Shown: piece after piece, positions 21,347-33,100 of the stretch
Layout of the letters: the number at the start of each line of letters is the position of its first letter
How positions within the stretch are numbered: the first letter of the stretch is position 1
From: Anomaloglossus baeobatrachus
Lineage: Eukaryota > Chordata > Amphibia > Anura > Aromobatidae
Assembly (NCBI RefSeq): GCF_048569485.1
Contig: NC_134355.1
Span: 558,788,142 to 558,852,141, forward strand
DNA: 64,000 nucleotides
Direction of reading: 5' to 3'
Notes under the pieces: generated by a model
Seen by the model: the letters and a program-made list of their open reading frames with translations, nothing else
Databases searched by the model: none
What the model was told of the DNA's origin: nothing
Program-made: the position numbers and the translations under genes

Positions 21347-21800
21347 AAACTACATGGAAGAGTTTGTAAAAAAAAAAAAAAAAAAAAAAAAACGTTTGTG
21401 CCGCCATTTTTCTGAGAATCAATTTTTTTTTTCTATCGATTAAGTTTTGTGAGCTCTTGGGGTTTTTTTTTGTGGTGAGCTGATGGTTTTATAACAATTT
21501 GGGCTACAGATAACCATTTGATCACTTTTTATTGGATTTTTTTTAGGAAGGTATCGTACACAACTTTTTTCTTCTCAACAGAGTTCAGCTTAATTTAATA
21601 TTTTAATATATCTGACATACAGATGCTATAGAAATTTTTTTATTTTTATTTCTTTAGTTTTACAGGGCAAAATGGGGTGATTTTAATTTTTATAATTTTT
21701 TTTATTTTTTAAAAACTTTTTTTTCCTTTTATTTCTCACTGTATTTGTTATTCCGTTTTGGGGAATTTACACTGCAAACCTTTGAATTGCAGTATACGAG
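21347..21800. repeat. AT-rich foldback remnant, right of DIRS copy 2
   Basis: Long A and T runs and text resembling the arms of the TTAA foldback at 38343-47857 (CCATTTTTCTGAGAATC, then poly-T blocks). Probably the second half of the repeat interrupted by DIRS copy 2. No gene seen. Confidence 0.4.
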
Positions 21801-21954
21801 TATAGTGTAAGCCAGCAGCCATGGGGCTTTTGCATGTGCCCTGATGCCATGATAAACCATCAGGCATCTAAATGGTTGAACAGCATTGATCTAAGTATGC
21901 TTTCTTCCCTGCAGTTACAGGTAGATGCCAGGTTTGCAACACGGCTGGCACCTG

Positions 21955-23465
21955 TTACATATTCACCAAGCTCAGCTCCCGGGCCTCCTTCATCCACGCA
22001 TGTGGACCAAGCTCAGCTCGCAAGCCTCCTCCATGCATGCATTTGGACAAAGCTCTGCTCCTGAGCCTCCTCTATCCACGCATGTGGACCAAGCTCAGCT
22101 CCCGAGCATCCTCCGTCCACGCATGTGGACCAATCTCAGTTCCCGAGCCTTCTCTATGCATGCATGTGGACCAAGCAATTCCTGAGCCTCCTCCAGGCAC
22201 GCACATGGACCAAGCTCAGCTCATGAGCCTTCTCCATGCATGCATGTGGACCAAGCAATTCCTGAGCCTCCTCCAGGCACGCACATGGACCAAGATCAGC
22301 TCCTGAGACTCCTCCAGGCATGCATGTGGATCAAGCTCAGCTCCTGAGCCTCCTCCAGGCACACATGTGGACCAAGCTCAGCTCCCGAGCCTCCTTCATC
22401 CACGCATGTGGACCAAGCTGAGCTCCCGAGCCTCCTCCGTCCACGCATGTGGACCAAGCTCAGCTCCCGAGCCTCCTCCGTCCACACATGTGGACCAAGC
22501 TTAGCTCCCGAGCCTCCTCCGTCCACGCATGTGGACCAAGCTCAGCTCCCGAGCCTCCTCCGTCCACGCATGTGGACCAAGCTCAGCTCCCGAGCCTTCT
22601 CCATGCATGCATGTGGACCAAGCAATTCCTGAGCCTTCTCCAGGCACGCACGTGGACCAAGCTCAGCTCCAGAGCCTCCTCCATTCACGTATGTGGACCA
22701 AGCTCAGCTCCCGAGCCTCCTCCGTCTATGCATGTGGACCAAGCTCAGCTCCCGAGCCTCCTCCGTCTATGCATGTGGACCAAGCTCAGCTCCCGAGCCT
22801 CCTCCGTCCACGCATGTGGATCAATCTCAGATCCCGAGCCTTCTCCATGCATGCATATGGAACAAGCAATTCCTGAGCCTCCTCCAGGCACGCATGTGGA
22901 CCAAGCTCAGCTCCTGAGACTCCTCCAGGCACGCATGTGGACCAAGCTCAGCTCCTGAGCCTCCTTCTACGCACGCATGTGGACCAAAAGCTCAGCTCCC
23001 GAGCCTCCTCCATTCACGCATGTGGACCAAGCTCAGCTCCCAAGCCTCCTCCGTCCACACATGTGGACCAAGCTCAGCTCTCGAGCCTTCTCCATTCATG
23101 CATGTGGACCAAGCTCAGCTCCCGAGCCTCCTCCGTCCACACATGTGGACCAAGCTCAGCTCTCGAGCCCTCTCCATTCATGCATGTGGACCAAGCTCAG
23201 CTCCCAAGCCTCCTCCGTCCACACATGTGGACCAAGCTCAGCTCCTGAGCCTCCTCCATTCACGCATGTGGACCAAGCTCAGCTCCCAAGCCTCCTCCGT
23301 CCACACATGTGGACCAAGCTCAGCTCTCGAGCCTTCTCCATTCATGCATGTGGACCAAGCAATTCCTGAGCCTCCTCCAGGCACGCATATGGACCAAGCT
23401 CAGCTCCTGAGTCTCCTCCTCGCACGCATGTGGACCAAGCTCAGCTCCTGAGCCTCCTCCACACG
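21955..23465. repeat. 41-bp minisatellite, about 36 copies
   Basis: The unit is built around CATGTGGACCAAGCTCAGCT plus a CGAGCCTCCTCCGTCCACG-type part, with a 41-bp spacing. Several units carry a shorter variant with AAGCAATTCCTGAGCC and a CATGCATGCATG core, spaced through the array as higher-order repeats. The period is not a multiple of three, so all three plus-strand frames stay open for 70-170 codons. These are artefacts. The array lies between DIRS copy 2 and the 3' end of D2HGDH. Confidence 0.95.
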
Positions 23466-23691
23466 TGGAAACCAACGTGCTTGTGCAGGGTTTTACAGGC
23501 TCTTCATTTTTTCTTTACTGCTTGATAGAATAACATAGAAGTCTTTATGAAAAATCTTAATAAAATTATTGTATAGTGAATCCACTAACTTAGTTTGGTC
23601 GTGAAGGGGGCAGTAGGACTCAGGGGACCCCCATGCAGAGCTCTATTTAAAATTGATCACAATTTGTAGTAATGAGGGAATCTTTCAGTAT

Positions 23692-23697
23692 TTTATT
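23692..23697 (-). terminator. D2HGDH: Candidate polyadenylation signal of D2HGDH
   Basis: AATAAA on the minus strand, about 240 bp after the stop codon at 23935-23937. It is the first canonical hexamer I see downstream. Use of this site is inferred. Confidence 0.55.
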
Positions 23698-23934
23698 CTG
23701 TCTGTGGTTATGGCAGCAATCTCATTTCATGTCCCTTTTCAGTTAAAGCTAGTGTCTATGTGCTATAGTCAACAATGACATAATCCCGTCAAAATAGTTA
23801 TTCAAGCTTTCTATATACGTCATGTACAAAAATTAAATTTATACATTATACAAATAGATTGAAAGATTAGGAAACCGCCAATTTCATTATACCTGCTAAC
23901 AAGTTCAGTGATCATGTAAATGCGGGGGGTTTGA

Positions 23935-24194
23935 TCAGTCAGCTGGGGGGATAGTCTTGTATGGGTTCATAATGCCTTTTGGATCCAGCATTTGCTTAAG
24001 CTGCTGCATGATGTGCACCGCTCCTCTGGACTTGCTGTAATAAATATGTTCCCTCTTTTTGAATCCCAGTCCATGCTCAGCACTGATACTGCCATTGTGT
24101 TTAGAGGTCCATTCATACACAAAAGGCTCCAGTGCTGACAATAAGGCATCGGTGTGCGACTTTGCGGTAATGTTTAAATGCAAGTTTCCATCAC
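23935..24194 (-). CDS. D2HGDH: D2HGDH coding exon 9 (last)
   Basis: 260 bp from GDGNLHLN (H441) through SAEHGLGF (E475, H476) to the C-terminal [16 protein letters not shown] and stop TGA. Acceptor TTGTTCTACAG. Confidence 0.97.
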
Positions 24195-27100
24195 CTGTAG
24201 AACAAACATATGAAAATTTTATCACATATCTATACGGATGGCAAATTTTACTACAAATTATAAAACCCCTTTAACTTAAAGATTTGACGCAGTTACCAAA
24301 TCCCACCAAGAATAACAGATGTTGAATTATCTCCCATCCATTGTCAACACACAAAGACCCAGTATGGCCGCTGCTGACTCCTGTGTAGTGGACCATGGGC
24401 CATTAATGCCATATTTTCCTATTCTGTGAGAAGAGTGATGCAGCGACACCCAAAATAATTACCCATTCTGAGAAACAAGCCTTTCATGGATAAAACGTAC
24501 AGCACTATACAAATTCATAAGGGCATAATGATAAATTTGTGTCACCCTGAGAAGTACTGCAACGAGGTCTCTCACCTAAATGTCCATATCCAATTACAGA
24601 CTGAGCAGAGGACCCCACACGAGCCCTGGTTTCTTCAACAAGAGTATACAGTTTCTCTACAGGCATTGATAGGTCATACTTGAAGACATAACCATCGTGG
24701 GCTAGAGCCTCTGTGATACGTTCCCGGAGGGCCCAGAGGGACTGTGCAAGGAGGAATAAGTGAAGTATGGAGTGAGAAAAAAAGCGAGAGAGTCATTTAT
24801 TTATCTTATTTTTAAATTAATCTTTGTATTAATTGAGATGGACAAAGCAGTGATGCTTCAACATTATCAGCTTTACAGTAACACCAACTCTTTACCACTA
24901 GTTATATAGCACCAGCATATCCCACCGTGGTTCCAATACCAAACAATACCTGCATCTGTCACCTCCAACGGCAGTCGGATGCACAGCACATCTCCATACA
25001 CTTGGCAACGACCACTACATATTGAACAGATGTTTGCTGTTAATCTCCATACATAGTGTAAACTTGCCCCATCCAGTGGCATTGATAATAGCTGATCAAT
25101 GAGGGGTGTCTGGTGTAAGACCCCCATCGGTCTGATATTGATGACCCCATACTATGAATGGGTTATCAATATCACAGTAGTGGACTGCTTTCGGTGCTTG
25201 CTGTCTGATATGGATACAATTACCGTATTTTTCGCTTTATAAGACGCACTTTTCCTCCCAAAAATTTGGGAGGAAAATGGGGGGTGCGTCTTATAATCCG
25301 AATATAGCGGTACCTGGGGGTCCTGTCTGTGCGGCCGGGTACCTGTGCTTGCGTGCAGTGGCAGCCGGGTACCTGTGCTTGCGTGCAGTGGCAGCCGGGT
25401 ACCCGTGGCTGTGTGCCGGCGGCAGCCGGGTGCTGTGTGCCGGCGGCAGCCGGGTGCTGTGTGCCGGCGGCAGCCGGGTGCTGTGTGCCGGCGGCAGCCG
25501 GGTGCTGTGTGCCGGCGGCAGCCGCCCTCACACAGGCACCTGGCTGCCGCCCGCACGCAAGCACAGGTACCCTGCCGCTTGCACGCAGGGTGGGCGGGCA
25601 GCGTGCTGGCTGCCACTCTGTGCGTGCGGGGCGGGCGGCTGTGCAGCAAGTTACCCAGTTTGTCCACGGTCCAACTTTCAAATGATGGCGCCGATAAGAG
25701 CTCCATCTGCGCACGCGCTGCTCTGGGATTCAGCGCGTGCGCAGATGGAGCCCTGGGATGAGATCCATCTGCGCATGCGCCGCTCCGGGTGCCATCACTT
25801 GAATCGGTTTGCTCCACCACTGAGCCGTCGCCGCCGCTGCCACCACAGAGCCGTCGCCGCCACCTCAGAGCCCTCACCGCCGCTGCCACCACAGAGCCCT
25901 CACCGCCGCTGCCATCACAGAGCCCTCACCGCCGCTGCCACCACAGAGCCCTCACCGCCGCTGCCACCACTAAACCACCATTTGAACCGGGACCGCGGAC
26001 ACTCTCACTGCACCGGCCTGCTGCACGACTCACCCGCCGCCGCTGCCGCCACCACGGACCCCGCGGCTCCTGCCACCACGGACGCCACCACGGACCCCAC
26101 GGCTCCTGCCACCACGGATGCCACCGCACCTGCTGCCACCACGGACCCCGCGGCTCCTGCCACCACGGACGCCACCGCGCCTGCCACCACGGACCCGCCG
26201 CGCCTGCCAGCACAACCTCCGCCTCCTGTGACCCCGCTTCACCACCACTGCTGCCCCCCTCCGGTAAGAGAACACCGGAGTATAAGACGGACCCCATTTT
26301 TCTTTTTTTTTACCTTTATGTCTAAATTTCGGGTGCGTCTTATAATCCGGTGCATCTTATAAAGCGAAAAATACGGTATATGTTTATGGCCACGTATGTG
26401 TGGCTCTTTATGTCTAGTGTAAACACACAGATTTAGTTTGGGGTCTTCCCCATCTACAGTTATACATAATATTCCCTACATCTGCCTGTCCTACCCAGCA
26501 CTGGTTTGTGGCAGCCCTGCTCCCCTACAATATAAGTTCCAAATACTATACTATATATACTATACATCCATATTAACATGACACCTTAGCACCAAGAACC
26601 CATGTCTGCTAAGCCCTCTACCCTAACTACACTTCAAACACTCATATGGAACCAGATTATTCTCATTTACTCTATCACGTTACCTCTGGTTCCTATAATG
26701 AGATGTGAAGGACCAGGATTGTAGCAATTTTGTTTATGCAAGACCATGCAGCACGATATGGATAAACCATAACTAATCCATATGAAAAACAATATTATAT
26801 ATTTTCCCCTTTAATGCCACAGATAACATGCTATGAGATTACTACTGTACCATTATTTTAGTCTGGTCTGTTGCTACTGTCCCTGAAGTTACAAATCCAG
26901 AGTCTATTGCCTTCTCCAGAAATGTATTGAGTTTCTCTTCATCGTGCTTTCCATAGGAGCCAGAGGTTTCTACTAATACGTAGAATGCGTTATCTGCAGT
27001 CAGAATATACCAACATCAATCCAATGTCATTTACAGCAGTATCGCCACTGGTCACTAAGTTGCCATTACTGACCTGGTAGAGGGTTAATAAGTTTCAGAT

Positions 27101-30100
27101 GTGTTTGTACCATCCTCATAGACTCCGAATCCATAAACTCACAAGCAGACAGAATCTCTCCCAGGTGATCTCTGCACAGTGTAAATACCTGCAGAACATT
27201 ACTGAAATTTTCACATCCTAGAGAAGATGACGATAGCCATTACTTGAACAGCCGATTAAAAGTATAAAGCCGGTGAAAAAACAAAAAACATACAACAATG
27301 TAGTCAATTTTTTACTTTGCCTGGTCCACTTACAAAAAACAAAAATCCTAGGCCTCATTCACACGTCAGTTCTTCTCATACAAGTGTGTTTCATGGATAA
27401 CCCTTTTGGCTGTTCGAATGTCTAACGTTTTGTGAAACGATCATTTCACACAAAAATGCAGAGCCATATCTGATCATGATCTGAATGTTGGGTCAATACC
27501 GGCAATGCAAGTCTATGGGTCCATGAAATCGCGTAAAAACTTTCTCCAGTTCCGCCCCCATACTATGGAACTTTCTACCACATTAGACTCTCATCTACCA
27601 TGGAAACCTTCAATGGGAATCCAAAGCAAGAAAGGAACGAGCGGCTTCACTCCCACATCCGTACAAACTTGGATTTATTTCTGAGAAGGGTGTTCATAAA
27701 ACTAGCAGTGGCGAAGCCGGGTGCGGGCTCCCCAGGACTATGGCTGTTTCGTGCTCAAGCCCGCATCCGGCTTCGCCACTGCTCGTTTTATGCATACCCT
27801 GCTCAGAAATAAATCCAAGTTTTTAGGGATGTGGGAGTGAAGCCACTCATTCTTTTCTTGCTTTGAATTTCCTTGGACATTGTCTACTTTTAGAGCGTGC
27901 ACCTCCCTATACTTGGTGTTTCAATGTGGACCAAAGTTGCTTTTCTACCGCCACTGGAATTATGAAGATAAACCCTAGTAGAGCAGGATTATTCCTTCTT
28001 TTGAACCTTCAAAGGGAAGCTGAAGACCCACCTCTTCAGACAAGCCTACAACCTGCAGTAACCCTCAGTCCACTATACCGCTACATAACCAGCTCTGCCC
28101 TCACCTACTGTACACTCACCTACTGTACCCTCACCTATGCCTTGTAGACTGTGAGCCCTCGCGGGCAGGGTCCTCTCTCCTCCTGTACCTGTCTGTGCCT
28201 TGTATTGTTCATAATTATTGCACTAGTTTTTATTATGTACACCCCTTTTCACTTGTAAAGCGCTATAATAATAATAGTAGTAATGATAATACTACTATTG
28301 AAAAAAAAAAAAAGTGAAAAAAATAATAAAAATCATGCAGCACTGAGATGTCATAAGTGTGTGTTGCGATTTTCACAGCCTGTTAGATAGAAGGTGGAGA
28401 ATTTTTTTTATTTTCATTTTATTAACATACAGGAAAAACTGATAATCAGACAAAACACTGACGACAACTCAGATATAACTGAGGAAACTCAATCAGATTT
28501 TCTCATAGATAAGAAAAAACCTGACGTGTATGAAAAAACATGGCAAAATGCAAGAGTGCATCATTACCTGGTCCCTTTTACCTATCAAAAAAAAGGTGAA
28601 GTTTCGCTAAAGTTGAAGGCAGACGTTGCCCACTTTCACCAATCCCTTTTGTTAGAGGGTCCTGTGACAATAACCAAATCATTGAGTGTCCCAATCAAAA
28701 TAATCAGCTGTGATCTTTGTTCATACGGAGCTTTTTAGAAACAGTCGAACACAATTAGTGGAAACTGCATTAGGAGACACTCCTTTTCTACGGAGTTTTT
28801 GGGAGACTTTATTTTCTTGTAAAGGTTTTAAATAGTTTTTGGAGAAGTTTTATTTGCAGCCTTTTCACGTGACAGTGCCTAGTTTGGAGCCGCTTCAACA
28901 AAAGGACATTTTTATTTTTTCCATTCTCCACAAGACATTTTTCAAAATGTCAGAAAAATAAGAAGCTCAAACTCTTCATTTACACAACATGGATTTCTGA
29001 TAAGAAAAATACTTGGGAATAGGAGTTTGGAGAAGATTCACATAAATGTGAACTTGGGGTCCTAAAAGTGGAAACGCCAATGTTCCTTCAGGGTAGAGTC
29101 TTGTAAATGGAGTTGCAGCCTTTATAAAGTTCAGAAATCCCTAATAGGGAATTTGAAAAAGTTTTTAAATTCTTTTAACCTGTTCACTCCAGGCTTGGTC
29201 TCTTGTGAAAGTGAACTATTCAGGATGTTTTTTAGATGAGGATATAGCAGTACAGCTCTATAGACACTTATCTCCCAATTGAATTGATACTTTTTTACAT
29301 AGATCCAGATCCAATGAGCCAGTTATGAGAAAATCAGTGTAGAAGTCATATATAAATAAGCTTGGAAGTGCAGCGTGCCAGTGCACTTCCAGACAGATTT
29401 GTATATGGCTTTTTCCCTACATTTGTTCTGTAGTTATGTTCCTTTGACATGGCATGATCACAGATAACAGTGTTTTGCAGATACCCCAGTTCTATTTAAA
29501 TTGATCAAAAATTTCTAGACTAAGATCAGTAAATTGATAGAAGCAAACACCTTACCTAGTAGAGCCACATTTACTGAGCTGGGTTTGCGTGGGCACAAAA
29601 TGGATAAAGCAGTTATGATGCCTATAGTTCCTTCTGAGCCAATGAACAGCTGCTTCAGATCATAGCCCGTGTTGTCTTTGCGCAGAGAGTTGAGACAGTC
29701 AAGGACAGTTCCATCAGGAAGGACCTGACAACAGGTAACAAAGGACAAGGAATATAGAAACAGAAAAGAGTAAGGTACCTACTGTATGAAACTCCTCTTA
29801 AAATCTCTTACAGCTTCTAGTCCCAAGACTGTCCCTCGTAAGGATCCATATCGCAGAAGTCTGAGGCCACCAGCATTGGTTGCCAGGTTGCCCCCTATGT
29901 GACAGCTTCCCTTTGCTCCTAGGTCTAATGGCATGGTGTAACCCCGTTCTCCTAGATATTGGTTCAGTGACTCTAAAACACAGCCTGCCTGGCACACGAG
30001 GGCACCTAAAAGATAAATACACAAGACAAATGCTCCATAAATCTTCACATAACACAACCGGCTTTTATTCATACTCCTGGGCCCTTCTTATGTGACCAAG

Positions 30101-33100
30101 GAGCCTTTTACCCACTTCAGAAACTATGATCTGTGTGCGACGGCCAGCCCCGCTCTAGAATGCTCTACTCTCCCCTTCTCTCTGCAGCCAATATTACATT
30201 TTGCATTTTCATTATTTACTCTCCTTTTTTCAAATAGTCATAACTTTTTTGTTTGTGGTTTTGAATGACACCATTTATTTTACGATATAGAGTAAGGAAT
30301 AAAGAAATAAAAAAAAAATCCACATTAGGTGAAACGGTGAATAAAAAACTCAATTCCTCCACTATTTTTGTCGTTCTATTTTTACGGCATTAATTGTGCA
30401 GGAAAAATCACCAGGAAACATGGTGGTGTAATTCAGTACGATTACAGAAATACCAAACATGTACAGTTTTTCTTTTTACTAATTTAATCCCTTAATAATT
30501 CTGAATTTTGGAGAACAAACAAAGAAAATAAAAAAAAAAACGTTGTGTGTCTCCATTTTCTAAGACTCGTAACTTCTTGGGATTTCCATCAATGGAGCTG
30601 TATGAAAGCTTGTTTTTTGCATGGTGAGTTACTGTTTTTATTTTACAATTTAGGGGTACATACTAGGTTTTGATTGCAGCAACCAAAACTAAAACAATGT
30701 TGACGTCATTTTTTCCCTCTAAACAATGTATCGCTCGGCTTCATTATTTTATATTTTGATACATTGGACTTTCCTGGATACCAAATATGTAATTTTTTTT
30801 TAACATTTCTTTATTGTTATCTGGGGAAAAAGAAGGTTTCAAATTTTAATATATTTTGTAAAACTTTTTTTTTTCTTCTAATGTTCACTTTGTTACACTT
30901 GAACCTGCAATCACTTGTACTATATATACTGCATTATATGCACTACCGCAGTTTTGCTGTTTGTCACAGTAGAGATCACATGACTGACATGGGGGGCGTT
31001 CAGCCAGCCCACATCTTTTATAGAAATCCATCAGCTCTATGTGAAGGCGTCAATGGGGGGTGGGGGGATGATCTTCCGAACTAACCCCAACTGGATCGTG
31101 GAGCTTATATGCTGCTGTCAGTGATCACTGCTGTTAGAGGCAAATGCCGGCTGTATAATACAGCCGGCATCTGCCCTATGTGGAGCTGGTTTTGTTTCTG
31201 AGCCTGCTCTAAGGTCCCTGACGCACTCCATGATGTACCGTATTTTTCGGACCATAAGACGCACTTTTTTCCCCCAAATGTTGGGGGAAAGTTGGGGGTG
31301 CGTCTTATGGTCTGACTATAGGGCTGCGGCCGGGAATGAGGGTGCTGCGGTGGAGCGGGTCATCGGGGGCACGAGCAGGCAGCAGCAGCGCCTGCCGTGA
31401 CCACGTGGGCCCGCTCATTACATATGCACGCCCATCCTCCTGCCCATTTCTCAGCGCAGAAGCCAGCGCTGACAGGTGGGCGGGAGGACAAGCGGGGACG
31501 CGCGCATAGTACAGAGCCGGTCTGCATGATCACCCCTGGCAATTACAGCCTGGAGTGATCATGTGTGGCTGTATTCACTGCCCCCCGAGCGTCATCATCA
31601 GTGCAGGGTGCAGTGAATCAGTGTACTCACCCAAACCAGTGTGTGGAGCCGTCCCCCTGCAGCACGCGATGTCTTCCTGTCTGTGCTGGTTAGCTGATCT
31701 GTGCGATGCTGCAGGGGAACGGCTCCACACACACACAGGTCAGTGGCGCAGAGAGGAAGATGATCGGTGCTGCAGGGAGTGAGGAAAAGGCGAGTATAAA
31801 CTTCATTTTTTTTTCTCTGTGCTATAGGATACAGGCCATATACCAGGATGGTATATGAGCAGGATGGATGGGGGGTATATGAACAGGATGGGATTATATG
31901 AGCAGGATGGATGGGGGTATAGGAACAGGATGGGGGTATAGGAACAGGATGGGGGTACAGGAACAGGATGGGGGTACAGGAACAGGATGGGGGTACAGGA
32001 ACAGGATGGGGGTACAGGAGCAGGATGGGGGTACAGGAGCAGGATGGGGGTACATGAGCAGGATGGGGGTACATGAGCAGGATGGGGGTATATGAACAGG
32101 ATGGGGGTATATGAACAGGATGGGGGTATATGAACAGGATGGGGGTATATGAACAGGATGGGGGCATATGAGCAGGATGGGGGTATATGAGCAGGATGGG
32201 GGTATATGAGCAGGATGGGGGTATATGATGGGGGTATATGAGCAGGATGGGGGTATATGAACAGGATGGGGGTATATGAGCAGGATGGGGGTATATGAGC
32301 AGGATGGGGGTATATGAGCAGGATGGGGGTATATGAGCAGGATGGGGGTATATGAGCAGGATGGGGGTATATGAGCAGGATGGGGGTATATGAGCAGGAT
32401 GGGGGTATATGAACAGGATGGGGGTATATGAACAGGATGGGGGTATATGAACAGGATGGGGGTATATGAACAGGATGGGGGTATATGAGCAGGATGGGGG
32501 TATATGAGCAGGATGGGGGTATATGAGCAGGATGGGGGTATATGAGCAGGATGGGGGTATATGAGCAGGATGGGGGTATATGAGCAGGATGGGGGTATAT
32601 GAGCAGGATGGGGGTATATGAGCAGGATGGGGGTATATGAGCAGGATGGGGGTATATGAGCAGGATGGGGGTATATGAGCAGGATGGGGGTATATGAGCA
32701 GAATGGGGGTATATGATGGGGGTATATGAGCAGGATGGGGGTATATGAGCAGGATGGGGGTATATGAGCAGGATGGGGGTATATGAGCAGGATGGGGGTA
32801 TATGAGCAGGATGGGGGTATATGAGCAGGATGGGGGTATATGAGCAGGATGGGGGTATATGAGCAGGATGGGGGTATATGAGCAGGATGGGGGTATATGA
32901 ACAGGATGGGGGTATATGAACAGGATGGGGGTATATGAACAGGATGGGGGTATATGAACAGGATGGGGGTATATGAGCAGGATGGGGGTATATGAGCAGG
33001 ATGGGGGTATATGAGCAGGATGGGGGTATATGAGCAGGATGGGGATATATGAGCAGGATGGGGGTATATGAGCAGGATGGGGGTATATGAGCAGGATGGG

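Noticed and set aside
21925-23451. Several 70-170-codon open frames on the plus strand
   Set aside because: All are translations of the 41-bp minisatellite in three frames.
6147-23465. CRISPR-like array
   Set aside because: The tandem units are contiguous without unique spacers, the organism is a vertebrate, and the arrays belong to transposons or minisatellites.
25152-26362. Long frames on both strands in the GC-rich element
   Set aside because: They follow low-complexity Ala, Pro, Arg and Gly repeats and show no conserved domain.
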